Counted from the first letter of the stretch, positions 7,289 to 15,291 are shown. The stretch: DNA of 24,364 bases from CAWEHQ01 sp051001995 (GCA_051001995.1 JBPCMT010000076.1:1-24364), one strand, 5' to 3'. A program made the numbers and translations. The notes: generated from the sequence alone by a model not told the origin.

Positions 7289-7902
7289 TCACGCTCTACC
7301 GCGCCCCCTTCTCCACCAACGTCGCGCGCGTCGCGCTGGCGCTCGCCCACAAGGGCCTCGCGGTCGATTCCGTCGTGATCTCCTACGACGACCGCAGCGA
7401 GGTCGAGCGCGTCAGCGGGCAGGGCCTCGTGCCCGTCATCGACGACGACGGCACGGTCGTTGCCGACTCGGCGGCGATCCTCGAGTACCTCGAGGGCGCC
7501 TACCCCGAGCCGCCGCTTTACCCGGCCGATCTGGCGCGGCGCGTGGAGGCGCGGGTCTTCATCGACTGGTTCAACCGCGTGTGGAAGGTCGCGCCGAACG
7601 AGCTTGAGGCCGAGTTGGCCGCCGCCTCGCCCGACCGCGACCGCGCCGCGGCTCTCGCCGGGGAGATCGCGGCGCATCTCGACGCCTTCGACGAGCTGCT
7701 CGCCGGTCGCGCGCACCTGATGGGAGATGACTTCTCGGCCGCGGACTGCGTCGCCTTCCCGTTCCTCAAGTACGCCCTCTGGCGCGAACCCGAGGACGAC
7801 GAGCTCTTCCACCGCGTCCTCGACGACTACCAGCGCCTCGAGGACCGCCATGCCCGCCTCGACGCGTGGCTGCGGCGCGTGGACGAGCGGCCACGGGCCT
7901 GA
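7285..7902 (+). CDS. Glutathione S-transferase family protein
   Basis: This 205-residue protein has a thioredoxin-fold N-domain (residues 1 to about 75) with LYRAPFSTNVARV in the active-site region. The cis-Pro motif LVPVI and then ADSAAILEYLE follow in the thiol-binding site. The all-helical C-domain contains LMGDDFSAADCVAFPFLKY, the N-capping region typical of GSTs. It is a cytosolic transferase or thiol-dependent isomerase. Actinobacteria generally use mycothiol, so the thiol partner is uncertain. The GTG start overlaps the stop of the BKACE remnant, so expression probably depended on that message. Confidence 0.88.
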   Translation: MITLYRAPFSTNVARVALALAHKGLAVDSVVISYDDRSEVERVSGQGLVPVIDDDGTVVADSAAILEYLEGAYPEPPLYPADLARRVEARVFIDWFNRVWKVAPNELEAELAAASPDRDRAAALAGEIAAHLDAFDELLAGRAHLMGDDFSAADCVAFPFLKYALWREPEDDELFHRVLDDYQRLEDRHARLDAWLRRVDERPRA

Positions 7903-7907
7903 ACGGC

Positions 7908-7997
7908 CTAGAGCTTGACGATCACGATGACCGCCGAGATCAGGACGCACACGATGATCACGACCTGCATCGCGATCCAGAAGCCGGGGAGCTGCAT
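7908..7997 (-). CDS. 29-residue single-pass membrane peptide
   Basis: From ATG 7997 to TAG 7908-7910 the minus strand encodes 29 residues. MQLPGFWIAMQ is followed by an uninterrupted Val/Ile/Leu/Cys/Ala stretch of about 16 residues and a C-terminal Lys-Leu. Almost every codon ends in G or C, as in the real genes here, while the peptide is strongly hydrophobic. The Arg/Ala-rich shadow ORFs of this region do not look like that. It lies just after the converging transferase gene and is divergent from the stress-protein gene. No good ribosome binding site is visible and no family is recognised. Confidence 0.45.
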   Translation of the reverse strand: MQLPGFWIAMQVVIIVCVLISAVIVIVKL

Positions 7998-8096
7998 CGG
8001 CTCATTCTGACGCGCCGACCAGCGCGCCCGCGACCGCCGGACCGCCCGCGCCCACGCTGCATATGATCCTCGCGTCCCGGCGGCAAAAGGAGAGAG

Positions 8097-8540
8097 ATGT
8101 TCGGCTCGAGAGTGGTAGGCACCGACGGCTCGGACACGGCCGGTGAGGCGGTGCGGCAGGCGAGTGAGCTCGCCCGCACGGTCGGCGCGAGCATCCACCT
8201 CGTGAGCGCGTACGAGCCGGTCTCGAACCAGCGATTGCGGGAGGAGCGCCAGGGCGCGCCGGGCGATCTGGAGTGGATGGTCAACGCGCGCGAGGACGTC
8301 GAGGCGACCCTCCGCGAGGCATCCAGCTCGCTCGAGGACACGGGGGTCTCGGTCGACACCTACGCGCGCGAGGGAGACCCGGCGGACGCGATCCTCGACA
8401 TCGCCGAGGAGAAGAACGCCGACCTGATCGTCATCGGCAACAAGGGCATGACCGGCGCGAAGCGATTCCTGCTCGGCAGCGTGCCGAACAAGATCTCCCA
8501 TCACGCTCCCTGCAGCGTGATGATCATCCGGACGACGTAG
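8097..8540 (+). CDS. Universal stress protein (UspA family)
   Basis: This 147-residue single-domain Usp protein is cytosolic and of the ATP-binding class. VVGTDGSDTAGEA opens the fold, with the Asp that contacts the nucleotide. The glycine-rich ATP motif GNKGMTGAKRFLLGSVPNKI (about residues 119-138) is of the G-x2-G-x9-G(S) kind. AREGDPADAILDIAEEKNADLIVIG fits the central strand-helix-strand. The ATG at 8097 has a strong ribosome binding site, AAAAGGAGAG. It appears monocistronic, with a GC-rich hairpin after it. Confidence 0.93.
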   Translation: MFGSRVVGTDGSDTAGEAVRQASELARTVGASIHLVSAYEPVSNQRLREERQGAPGDLEWMVNAREDVEATLREASSSLEDTGVSVDTYAREGDPADAILDIAEEKNADLIVIGNKGMTGAKRFLLGSVPNKISHHAPCSVMIIRTT

Positions 8541-8554
8541 GCACCGAGCGAGCC

Positions 8555-8571
8555 GCCGGCGGAGCGCCGGC
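8555..8571 (+). other. GC-rich hairpin between stress-protein gene and tadA
   Basis: GCCGGCG (8555-8561) pairs with CGCCGGC (8565-8571) around a GAG loop. It begins 14 bp after the stress-protein stop and ends 6 bp before the tadA GTG. There is no T-tract, so it could be a weak terminator, or a structure that covers the region where the tadA ribosome would bind. Confidence 0.35.
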
Positions 8572-8577
8572 CCGCCC

Positions 8578-9042
8578 GTGACGCCGATCTTCTTCCCCCG
8601 CGACGAGTACTTCATGCGGCTCGCGCTGCGCGAGGCCGAGCGTGCGGGCGAGCACGACGACGTGCCGGTGGGCTGCGTCATCGCCCGCGAGGGTGAGGTG
8701 ATAGCGGCGGCGCCCAATGAGCGCGAGCTCCGCGGCGACCCGACGGCGCACTGCGAGATCCTCGCTCTGCGCGAGGCGGCGACCGCCACCGGCACCTGGC
8801 GCCTCTCGGACGCCGTGGCCTACGTGACGCTCGAGCCGTGCCCGATGTGCGCGGGCGCGCTCGTGCTGGCGCGGGTCTCGCGCGTGGTCTACGGGGCGCC
8901 CGACCCCAAGGCCGGCGCCGCGGGGAGCGTGCTCGACGTGCTGGGAGAGCCGCGGCTCAACCATCGACCGGAGGTGGCCGGCGGACTTCTGGCCGCGGAG
9001 TCGGCGGAGCTGCTGCGGTCGTTCTTCGACTCTCGGCGGTGA
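8578..9042 (+). CDS. tadA: tRNA-specific adenosine deaminase
   Basis: This 154-residue protein of the cytidine deaminase fold deaminates the wobble adenosine of tRNA-Arg(ACG) to inosine. The zinc site is complete: His in TAHCEILALREA, with Glu two residues later as proton shuttle, and the two cysteines of EPCPMCAGALV. The residue between His and Glu is Cys rather than the usual Ala (HCE for HAE). GTG 8578 is the only start that keeps the N-terminal helix (FMRLALREAERA). The stop overlaps the GTG of the next membrane protein. A related guanine or nucleoside deaminase is possible, but the VPVGCVI and DPTAH context favours TadA. Confidence 0.88.
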   Translation: MTPIFFPRDEYFMRLALREAERAGEHDDVPVGCVIAREGEVIAAAPNERELRGDPTAHCEILALREAATATGTWRLSDAVAYVTLEPCPMCAGALVLARVSRVVYGAPDPKAGAAGSVLDVLGEPRLNHRPEVAGGLLAAESAELLRSFFDSRR

Positions 9043-9764
9043 CCGGCTCCCTGGACGTTCGCGCGGTGCTCCGCGAGATGATCGCGGCCTACCGCAAGCG
9101 GTGGCCGCTACTGCTCGGGACCGGCTTGGTCGTCTTCGTGCCAGTGGGGCTGCTCGAGGCCCTCGAGAACCCGCTCGAGGACGTCGACGTGAATGGGCTC
9201 GACCTCGCCACCGCCCTGGAGGGCGGCGCGCTGATAGCTGCGCAGTCGGCCGCTGCGGTGATCGGAACGGTCCTCTACGCCGGGGTCGTGTCCGCGGCCG
9301 TCGCCACGCGCCGGGAGGGCCCGCCGCCTTCGCTCCCGGCGCTTCTCCGAACGCTTCCCTACGGGCGGCTGGCGGCGGCCGATCTGCTTCTGGTCCTGGC
9401 CGTGGCGGCCGGCCTGGTGATGCTGATCATTCCCGGCTTCGTCCTGCTCACCTGGTTCGCGCTCGTGGCTCCGGCGATCGAGGTCGAGCATCGCGGAATC
9501 CTGAGCGCCTTCCGTCGGAGCCGGGAGCTCGTGAGAGGCCACTTCTGGAAGGTCGCCCTGCTGGTCGTGCCCACGTTCCTGGCCGAGGGCGTCCTCGCAG
9601 AGGCGGCGGAGTCGGCGTCCGTCGGGGCGCTGGGCCACAGCCTCGTCGCCGACTGGGCCGGATCAGTCGTCGGCAACCTGCTGACCGCGCCGATCTTCGC
9701 CCTGGCGGTCGTGGTCCTGTTCTATGAGCTCCGGGCTAGGTCGTCGCCCGCCCGCTGGCGCTAG
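9039..9764 (+). CDS. Multi-pass membrane protein, GPDPase membrane-domain-like
   Basis: This 241-residue integral membrane protein has five or six hydrophobic segments (around residues 28-45, 65-92, 118-146, 162-180 and 205-230). The segment WFALVAPAIEVEHRGILSAF, followed by RRSRELVRGHFWKV, matches the hallmark of the glycerophosphoryl diester phosphodiesterase membrane-domain group. That domain often occurs without the enzyme and has no assigned role. GTG 9039 overlaps the tadA stop. The frame is open upstream to 8838, but that part is a shadow of tadA. No catalytic domain is present. Confidence 0.8.
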   Translation: MTGSLDVRAVLREMIAAYRKRWPLLLGTGLVVFVPVGLLEALENPLEDVDVNGLDLATALEGGALIAAQSAAAVIGTVLYAGVVSAAVATRREGPPPSLPALLRTLPYGRLAAADLLLVLAVAAGLVMLIIPGFVLLTWFALVAPAIEVEHRGILSAFRRSRELVRGHFWKVALLVVPTFLAEGVLAEAAESASVGALGHSLVADWAGSVVGNLLTAPIFALAVVVLFYELRARSSPARWR

Positions 9765-9838
9765 CCTTCGGCGCCGCGGATCAAGAGCGATCCGGCCACC
9801 GCCAAGGCGGCTCGAAGCGGGCCGCCGGACGCGCCCTC

Positions 9839-9928
9839 GGAGGGGTGGCAGAGTGGTTGAATGCGGCGGTCTCGAAAACCGTTATGGGCCTGATTGGTCC
9901 ATCGAGGGTTCGAATCCCTCCCCCTCCG
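9839..9928 (+). tRNA. tRNA-Ser(CGA)
   Basis: A 7-bp acceptor stem is formed by GGAGGGG (9839-9845) and CCCCTCC (9921-9927), with G at the discriminator position 9928. The D arm is followed by a GCGGT/ACCGT anticodon stem carrying loop CTCGAAA, so the anticodon is CGA (reads UCG). A long variable arm (TGGGCC...GGTCCA) marks it as class II, as expected for serine. The T arm is GAGGG-TTCGAAT-CCCTC. The terminal CCA is not encoded; CTA follows. Confidence 0.97.
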
Positions 9929-9960
9929 CTAGCAGCCCCGTTTCTGGCCGCGCCCGACAA

Positions 9961-10227
9961 TCAGGCGAGAACGACCGCGGTTTCGGCGGCTCCGCGCAGA
10001 TCCGCTAGTCGCTGGGCCTCCTCCTCGAGGTCCCGGCGCGTGAGGCGGCCGAGCTTCTCGACGGTGTCCGCCAGTGCATCTTTCGAGGCTTGGGCCACCT
10101 CCTCGAGCGCCTCGCCCGGGGAGAATTCCCTTTCGACCGCCAGCCGTCGAACCTGCTGGCCGAGCCGGGTTCCGCGCCGATGGGGTGGTCGTGCGCAGGC
10201 GATCGGCAGGTTGACGATGAGATTCAC
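9961..10227 (-). CDS. Hypothetical 88-residue helical protein
   Basis: GTG 10227 to TGA 9961-9963 encodes 88 residues. From about residue 30 on, the sequence is a regular amphipathic, charged helix (EALEEVAQASKDALADTVEK continuing LGRLTRRDLEEEAQRLADLR), with Leu/Val at heptad-like spacing and mostly G/C third bases. The first 25 residues look less protein-like, so the true start may be later. No Shine-Dalgarno sequence is evident. It stands alone between tRNA-Ser and the LigD-type gene. It could be a small coiled-coil protein; no family is recognised. Confidence 0.45.
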   Translation of the reverse strand: MNLIVNLPIACARPPHRRGTRLGQQVRRLAVEREFSPGEALEEVAQASKDALADTVEKLGRLTRRDLEEEAQRLADLRGAAETAVVLA

Positions 10228-10397
10228 CCGGTCCGGCGGTCATAGGGTGGAGCAAGCAATCGGCGCCGAGCCACCGAAGGAGACCGATGTCATTCCAGGG
10301 TGTAGACCAAGACCGTAGAGCCCACGCCTGGACGACAACCCCGACCGAGTGCATCCAAGCATCCAGGCTGAGCAGCGTTGCCGTAGAGCTCTGAAGT

Positions 10398-11462
10398 ATG
10401 GCCGCGTCCCAGGCCACGACGATCGAAGCCGGTGGACGCGAGCTGCGCGTGTCGAGCGGCGACCGCGTGATCTTCCCGAGCACCGAGCGCTCGTCCGCCG
10501 TCACCAAGCTGGAGATCGTCGAGTACTACCTCGCGGTGGAGGAGGGCATCATGCGGGCGCTCGATCGGCGGCCGACGACGCTCGAGCGCTGGCCAAAGGG
10601 CGTGCACCCGGGCATCGTCCTCTCGACGCGCGAGAAGGGCGGTGGCGACGCCTTCTTTCAGAAGCGCGTGCCACGGGGGGCTCCCGACTACCTGGAAACC
10701 GCGCGGATCGAGTTCCCGTCGGGTCGCCACGCGGATGAGATCTGTCCTACCGAAGTGGCCGTCGTCGGCTGGGCGGCCCAGATGGGCACGATCACGTTTC
10801 ATCCGTGGCCGGTTCGAAGCGACGACGTCGACCATCCGGACGAGCTGCGCATCGACCTGGACCCCCAGGAGGGAACGGACTTCGCCGACGCCGTGCGTGT
10901 CGCGGCCGAGGCGCGCGTGCTGCTGGACGAGCTGGGCTACACCGGCTTCCCGAAGACCTCGGGCGGCCGAGGCGTTCACATCTACGTCCGGATCCAGCCG
11001 CGGTGGACGTTCACGGAGGTCCGCCACGCCGCCATCGCCTTCGGCCGCGAGCTCGAGCGGCGCCTGCCGGGGCAGGTGACGACCAAGTGGTGGAAGGAGG
11101 AGCGCGGCGAGCGCATCTTCGTCGACTACAACCAGAACGCGCGCGATCGCACGATCGCCTCCGCCTACAGCGTGCGGCCGAAGCTCGGTGCGCCGGTCTC
11201 CGCACCGGTCACGTGGGAGGAGCTCCCCGACGTCACGCCCGAGGACTTCACCGTCGCGACGATGCCCGCCCGCTTTGGGGACGTGGGCGACCGCCATGCC
11301 GCGATCGACGATGTCGCTCACTCACTCCTGCCCCTGCTGGACCGATACGAAAGCGACGCCGCCGAGGGACGCAAGGACATGCCCTATCCGCCGGACTATC
11401 CGAAGATGCCGGGAGAGCCCAAGCGCGTTCAGCCGTCGCGCGATCGCGACCGCCCGCGGTGA
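10398..11462 (+). CDS. Stand-alone LigD-type primase-polymerase domain
   Basis: This 354-residue archaeo-eukaryotic primase-like polymerase corresponds to the polymerase domain of bacterial NHEJ ligase LigD. It extends or primes DNA ends with a preference for ribonucleotides. It carries the catalytic pair Asp153/Asp155 (RIDLDP), SGGRGVHIYVR for nucleotide binding, and the third acidic residue in FVDYNQNARDRTIASAYSVR. HPWPVR and the YPPDYPKMPGEP tail are also typical. There is no ligase or nuclease domain, and no Ku or ligase gene is present in the window. Split Pol, ligase and nuclease genes are common in actinobacteria. The gene converges on exonuclease III. Confidence 0.9.
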   Translation: MAASQATTIEAGGRELRVSSGDRVIFPSTERSSAVTKLEIVEYYLAVEEGIMRALDRRPTTLERWPKGVHPGIVLSTREKGGGDAFFQKRVPRGAPDYLETARIEFPSGRHADEICPTEVAVVGWAAQMGTITFHPWPVRSDDVDHPDELRIDLDPQEGTDFADAVRVAAEARVLLDELGYTGFPKTSGGRGVHIYVRIQPRWTFTEVRHAAIAFGRELERRLPGQVTTKWWKEERGERIFVDYNQNARDRTIASAYSVRPKLGAPVSAPVTWEELPDVTPEDFTVATMPARFGDVGDRHAAIDDVAHSLLPLLDRYESDAAEGRKDMPYPPDYPKMPGEPKRVQPSRDRDRPR

Positions 11463-11484
11463 CGGGCGCCCCTACAGTCGCCCG

Positions 11485-12348
11485 CTACGGCGACTGCGGC
11501 AACGCGGCCGAGCCACGCCTGGCCGCCGGAGCGGAGGGCGGCGGCACGACCGGCCCGATGTCCCCGTCCGGCGCCTCGTCGAGGTCGACGATCACCGGCG
11601 CGTGATCGCTCGGCCCGCTGCCCTTGCGCGCCTGCCGGTCCGTCCACGCCGCCCGAACGCGACCGGCGACGGTCTCGCTTGCCAGGACGAGGTCGATCCG
11701 CATGCCGAGATCCTGGTGGAACATCCCCGCGCGGTAATCCCAATAGGTGAACACCCTCTCGTTCGGCCAACGATCGCGCACGACGTCGCGCAGGCCGAGC
11801 GCCTGTAGCTCCGCCAGCGCCTCCCGCTCGGGACCCGTCACGTGGGTCTGCCCGGCGTAGGCGTCCGGATCGAACACGTCGTCGTCGGTCGGCGCGATGT
11901 TCATATCGCCGCATACCACGGCGGCCTCCGGGCCGGCGGCGATCGCCTCCCGCAGCGCGGTCAGCCACGCGAGCTTGTACCGGTAGTGGTCCGAGCCCGG
12001 GACGCGACCGTTGGGTACGTACACGGAGGTGACTCGGATCTCGCCACACCGGGCGGATACCGCGCGCGCCTCCGGATCGGGGAACCCCGGCGCACCAGGG
12101 AGTCCCACCACCACATCGTCCAGCCCCACGCGCGAGAGGATCGCCACGCCATTCCAAGTCGCCTCCCCGTGAAGCGCGACGGCGTAGGCGCGGTCGGCGA
12201 GCTCGTCGGCGACGAGGTCGACGAAGGCGGCGTCCGCGAGCTTGGTCTCATGGAGGCAGACCACGTCCGGACGCCGCTCATCCAACCAGGGCAAGAGGCG
12301 CGGCAGGCGCTGCTTGAGCGAGTTGACGTTCCAGGTCGCTATCCGCAT
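11485..12348 (-). CDS. xth: Exodeoxyribonuclease III (AP endonuclease family)
   Basis: This 287-residue exonuclease III cleaves at abasic sites and removes blocked 3' ends in base excision repair. It has the Exo III/APE1 signatures: MRIATWNVNSLKQR at the N-terminus, a metal-ligand Glu in CLHETKL (usually QETK), then SVYVPNG, the GDMNIAPTDDDV motif with Asp/Asn, and the C-terminal RIDLVLAS and GPSDHAPVIVDL with catalytic Asp-His. ATG 12348 starts exactly at the conserved MRIATWN; the 35 in-frame codons upstream are an Arg-rich shadow. About 25 extra residues at the C-terminus are Pro/Ala-rich. Convergence with the LigD-type polymerase gene groups two DNA end-processing enzymes. Confidence 0.92.
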   Translation of the reverse strand: MRIATWNVNSLKQRLPRLLPWLDERRPDVVCLHETKLADAAFVDLVADELADRAYAVALHGEATWNGVAILSRVGLDDVVVGLPGAPGFPDPEARAVSARCGEIRVTSVYVPNGRVPGSDHYRYKLAWLTALREAIAAGPEAAVVCGDMNIAPTDDDVFDPDAYAGQTHVTGPEREALAELQALGLRDVVRDRWPNERVFTYWDYRAGMFHQDLGMRIDLVLASETVAGRVRAAWTDRQARKGSGPSDHAPVIVDLDEAPDGDIGPVVPPPSAPAARRGSAALPQSP

Positions 12349-12409
12349 CGGCCCCACGCTACCGGCGACGCCTGCCGCTTGCCCAAGCCCAACGGCCGCG
12401 TCCCGTCTG

Positions 12410-13264
12410 TCAGCGCGACGCGCTCGACGTCGCCGCCACGACGGTCTCGACACCGTCGGCGAACCCGCGCGTCGTGAAGCACATCGGCTCGGCGAACTCC
12501 TCCATCGTCAGCGCCTGCTCCCACGAGGAGTCGGCCGCGCCGCGGAGCAGCGGCTTGGCGATCGGCAGGGCGTGCGGCGGCAGCGCCGAGATCCGGTCGC
12601 ACCAGCGCATCGCCGCCGCCATGACCTCGCCGCCGGGGACGACCTCGTTGACGAGCCCGAGGTCGAGCGCCCGTTGCGCGTCGATTTGCTCGCCGCCCAC
12701 GTAGTACGCGAACGCCCGCCGGTAGCCGAGTGCGCGTGTGAGCGCCCAGCTCGTTCCGACCTCGGGCACCAGTCCGAGCTTCCCGAACGCCGGCACGATC
12801 ACCGCGTCCTCTGCGGCGACGGCGAGGTCGCAGGTGAGCGCGAAGGCGAGGCCGACGCCCGCGGCCGGCCCGTTGAGCGCCGCGATGAATGCCTTGTCGG
12901 TACGCCCGATCAGGCGCACCATCGCGCCGAACTGGTAGCGGATCCACTGCCACGGCAGCGTCGCTCCCTCGGTGTCGGCGGGGTCGGCGAAGCGTGCGAC
13001 GGCGTCCTGCATCATCCGCAGGTCGCCGCCGGTCGAGAACGCCCTGCCGCGGCCCGTGAGCACGATCGCCCGCACCGTCTCGTCGCGCGCGAGCTCCTCG
13101 GCGCGCGCCAGCAGCTGCACCATCAGCGGCGCGCTCAACACGTTCAGCTTCTCCGGGTCGCCGAGGTGGAGGACGGCGCGATCGCCATCGCGCTCGACCG
13201 CGACCAGCTCGCGCTCATCGGCACTGGCGGCAGCGACTATCTCGGCGTAGGACAGCTCGGACAT
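12410..13264 (-). CDS. Enoyl-CoA hydratase/isomerase family (crotonase)
   Basis: This 284-residue crotonase-fold enzyme acts on acyl-CoA, most likely in fatty-acid or aromatic catabolism. The oxyanion-hole segments are AFSTGGDLRMM and ALNGPAAGVGLAFALTCDLA. FGKLGLVPEVGTSWALTRALG carries the Glu equivalent to one catalytic acid. The C-terminal helical part (LPPHALPIAKPLLRGA) fits as well. The ATG at 13264 overlaps the stop of the VOC-protein gene on the same strand (TGATG), so the two form an operon. Hydratase and isomerase activity cannot be told apart from sequence. Confidence 0.9.
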   Translation of the reverse strand: MSELSYAEIVAAASADERELVAVERDGDRAVLHLGDPEKLNVLSAPLMVQLLARAEELARDETVRAIVLTGRGRAFSTGGDLRMMQDAVARFADPADTEGATLPWQWIRYQFGAMVRLIGRTDKAFIAALNGPAAGVGLAFALTCDLAVAAEDAVIVPAFGKLGLVPEVGTSWALTRALGYRRAFAYYVGGEQIDAQRALDLGLVNEVVPGGEVMAAAMRWCDRISALPPHALPIAKPLLRGAADSSWEQALTMEEFAEPMCFTTRGFADGVETVVAATSSASR

Positions 13265-13698
13265 CACGGGTCTCCTTCGGTTGACCTGAGGGTCTGATCG
13301 GCCCCGTCGGCCAGGTCGTAGGTCGTGAGCTCGATCTGGTGGCCGTCGGGGTCGCGCAGGTAGAGCGAATGGCTGATGCCGTGGTCTGAGAAGCGCGCCT
13401 GGACGCCCATCTCGGCGAGCTCGCTGCGCGCCGAATCGAAGCCCGCTCGATCGAGCCGGAAGGCGATGTGGAGGATCCGCACCGCGGGCGCTTCGACTGA
13501 GTCCGGACTTGACGAGGGATGCAGCTCCTTCGGAAAGATCGCGACCCCCGTGCCCTCGGCAGCCATCACGATCGGCACGTCCCACGCTTCGTGCACGCGC
13601 TCGAGGCCCAGCGTTTCCTCGTAGAAGCGCTGCGAGCGCTCGACGTCGGCCACCCCGATCGCGACGTGGTCGAGGCCGCGGTTGTCAAAACGCCCCAT
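13264..13698 (-). CDS. VOC-family protein (glyoxalase/extradiol dioxygenase fold)
   Basis: This 144-residue vicinal-oxygen-chelate protein has two beta-alpha-beta-beta-beta modules. It has GLDHVAIGVADVERSQRFYEETLGLE at the N-terminus and LRDPDGHQIELTTYDL at the C-terminus. Candidate metal ligands are His11, the His of ILHIAFRL, and the Glu of QIELTTY. The arrangement resembles methylmalonyl-CoA epimerase, glyoxalase I and extradiol dioxygenases. The coupled enoyl-CoA hydratase would fit a CoA-ester epimerase, but that is only context. It is the first gene of the two-gene minus-strand unit. Confidence 0.88.
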   Translation of the reverse strand: MGRFDNRGLDHVAIGVADVERSQRFYEETLGLERVHEAWDVPIVMAAEGTGVAIFPKELHPSSSPDSVEAPAVRILHIAFRLDRAGFDSARSELAEMGVQARFSDHGISHSLYLRDPDGHQIELTTYDLADGADQTLRSTEGDP

Positions 13699-13773
13699 CC
13701 ACGCAGACTAGGGGGGCGAAGTCGGGCAAGCCGATTTCTCGCCAACGGTCGGTGGCCCACTACATTTGGGGGC

Positions 13774-14670
13774 GTGCCTTCGCACAAGTGGACCGCGGCC
13801 GACCTGCCTGCTCTCGACGGTCGCACCTTTCTCGTGACCGGCGCCAACAGCGGCATCGGCCTGGTCGCGGCGCGCGAGCTGGGTCGCGCCGGCGCGCGCG
13901 TCGTCCTCGCCGTGCGCGACTCGGCCAGGGGGGAGCAGGCGGCAGCGACGATCCCTGGCGAGTCGGAGGTGCGCGAGCTGGACCTTGCGGACCTCGCCTC
14001 GATCCGCTCGTTCGCCGATGGCTGGGCGGGCGAGCTCCACGTCCTCATCAACAACGCGGGCGTGATGGCCACTCCGGAGCGGCGCACCAAGGACGGCTTC
14101 GAGCTGCAGATCGGCACCAACCACCTGGGGCATTTCGCGCTCACGAACCTGCTCCTGCCGCGGATCGTCGACCGGGTGGTGACGGTCGCATCGGACGCGC
14201 ACCGAATCGGCAAGATTCGCCTCGACGACCTCAATTGGGAGCACGGCGACTACCAGCGCTGGCGCGCGTACGGTCAGTCGAAGCTCGCGAACCTGCTCTT
14301 CACGCTCGAGCTTCAGCGGCGCCTCAACGAGGCGGGTTCGGACATCCGCGCCTTCGCCGCCCACCCGGGGTACGCGGCGACGAAGCTCCAGCAGCGCACG
14401 GAGAACGTCGTCCAGAACGCCGTGATGGCGATCGGGAACCGGCTGCTGGCGCAGAGCGACGCGATGGGCGCGCTGCCGACCCTGTACGCGGCTACGCACG
14501 AGCTTCCGGGCGGCAGCTACGTGGGACCCGACGGCTTCCGGGAGCAACGCGGCCATCCCACCCTCGTCAGCGCCAGCGCGGCGGCGGCCGACCCGGAGAC
14601 GGCCACGCGACTGTGGGAGCTCTCGGAGGAGCTGACCGGAGCGCCCTTCTCACTCACCGCGGCGGCCTGA
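13774..14670 (+). CDS. Short-chain dehydrogenase (retinol dehydrogenase-like)
   Basis: This 298-residue SDR is NAD(P)-dependent. It shows the cofactor motif TGANSGIG near residue 22, LINNAGVM, the NHLGHFALTNLLLP helix, SDAHRIG in place of the usual serine strand, and the active-site YGQSKLANLLF. The WTAADLPALDGRTFLVTGANSGIG opening and the AAHPGYAATKLQ segment are typical of the WWOX/retinol-dehydrogenase-like bacterial subgroup. GTG 13774 gives this start. The frame stays open back to 13519, across the VOC gene, but that section is shadow. It is divergent from the VOC gene. The substrate is unknown. Confidence 0.88.
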   Translation: MPSHKWTAADLPALDGRTFLVTGANSGIGLVAARELGRAGARVVLAVRDSARGEQAAATIPGESEVRELDLADLASIRSFADGWAGELHVLINNAGVMATPERRTKDGFELQIGTNHLGHFALTNLLLPRIVDRVVTVASDAHRIGKIRLDDLNWEHGDYQRWRAYGQSKLANLLFTLELQRRLNEAGSDIRAFAAHPGYAATKLQQRTENVVQNAVMAIGNRLLAQSDAMGALPTLYAATHELPGGSYVGPDGFREQRGHPTLVSASAAAADPETATRLWELSEELTGAPFSLTAAA

Positions 14671-14702
14671 GGACACCGACGAGTCGGACACGCCGTCCTT
14701 CG

Positions 14703-15251
14703 TCAGCCCGAGGGCAGGCGAGCGTCGATCACGACATCCAGGGAGTCGCGCACCTTGAGCGCTCCCATCAGTCCGCGGTAGGGCTTGATGCCCCACTCGC
14801 TCTGGGTGAGGGTCACGGTGCCGGTGATGCGTCCGTCCGACCCGAGGCTCAGCTCGATGCCAATCGGGCGGGTGTTGCCCGCCATCTGAAGCTCGCCGCG
14901 CCCGGACAGGGTTCCCTGCTCGCCGAGCTCCAGCGCGGTGGAGCGGAAGATGATCGGCTCTCGCCCGAGGACCTTCTCGTCGATGTTCCTGCGGATCTCC
15001 GCGCGATCCTTCTCCGTGAGCGGCTTTACGCCTCGCAGACCCTCGCGCACCTGAAGGGAGCCAGGCTCGGCGCTCAGCTCGACCTTGGACTGCGTCCGGT
15101 CCTCGGCGACGTCAACGGTCGCCTGCCAGCTAGTGACCTCGATGACCAGGTCGTGTCCCGCCTTCGCGGCGATGCCCTCGCGATAGGTCTTCACCTGAAC
15201 CGTGGCGTCGCCTCCGGGCCCGAGCTCGTAGGTGCCTGCCTGAATGGCCAC
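14703..15251 (-). CDS. YceI-family lipocalin-like protein
   Basis: This 182-residue YceI-domain protein forms a beta-barrel that binds long hydrophobic molecules such as polyprenoid lipids. The domain runs through the whole protein: AGTYELG at the start, AAKAGHDLVIEVTSW, FRSTALELGEQGTLSGRGEL, then VTLTQSEWGIKPYRGLMGAL and VRDSLDVVIDARLP at the end. No signal peptide is visible, so it should be cytoplasmic, unlike the periplasmic E. coli protein. It is divergent from the sigma-factor gene. Confidence 0.9.
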   Translation of the reverse strand: MAIQAGTYELGPGGDATVQVKTYREGIAAKAGHDLVIEVTSWQATVDVAEDRTQSKVELSAEPGSLQVREGLRGVKPLTEKDRAEIRRNIDEKVLGREPIIFRSTALELGEQGTLSGRGELQMAGNTRPIGIELSLGSDGRITGTVTLTQSEWGIKPYRGLMGALKVRDSLDVVIDARLPSG

Positions 15252-15269
15252 AGGCGCATCGTACGCCCT

Positions 15270-15291
15270 GCGGCCGGCGGCATCCGGCCGC
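15270..15291. other. Hairpin in the YceI/sigma-factor intergenic region
   Basis: GCGGCCGG (15270-15277) and CCGGCCGC (15284-15291) form an 8-bp stem around CGGCAT. It lies 19 bp upstream of the YceI start and 66 bp upstream of the sigma-factor GTG, between divergent genes. A role is not evident; strong GC content favours such repeats by chance. Confidence 0.3.

Noticed and set aside
6991..7950. Long N-terminal extension of the minus-strand SDR (603-residue frame)
   Set aside because: It is antisense to the glutathione S-transferase and BKACE remnant; the Rossmann fold starts just after GTG 6990.
7998..8795. Minus-strand frame continuous with the 29-residue membrane peptide
   Set aside because: It is antisense to the stress-protein gene and tadA and has shadow composition.
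9839..9960. tRNA-Ser as an integration site of a mobile element
   Set aside because: No integrase, direct repeat of the tRNA 3' end or change in gene style follows it.
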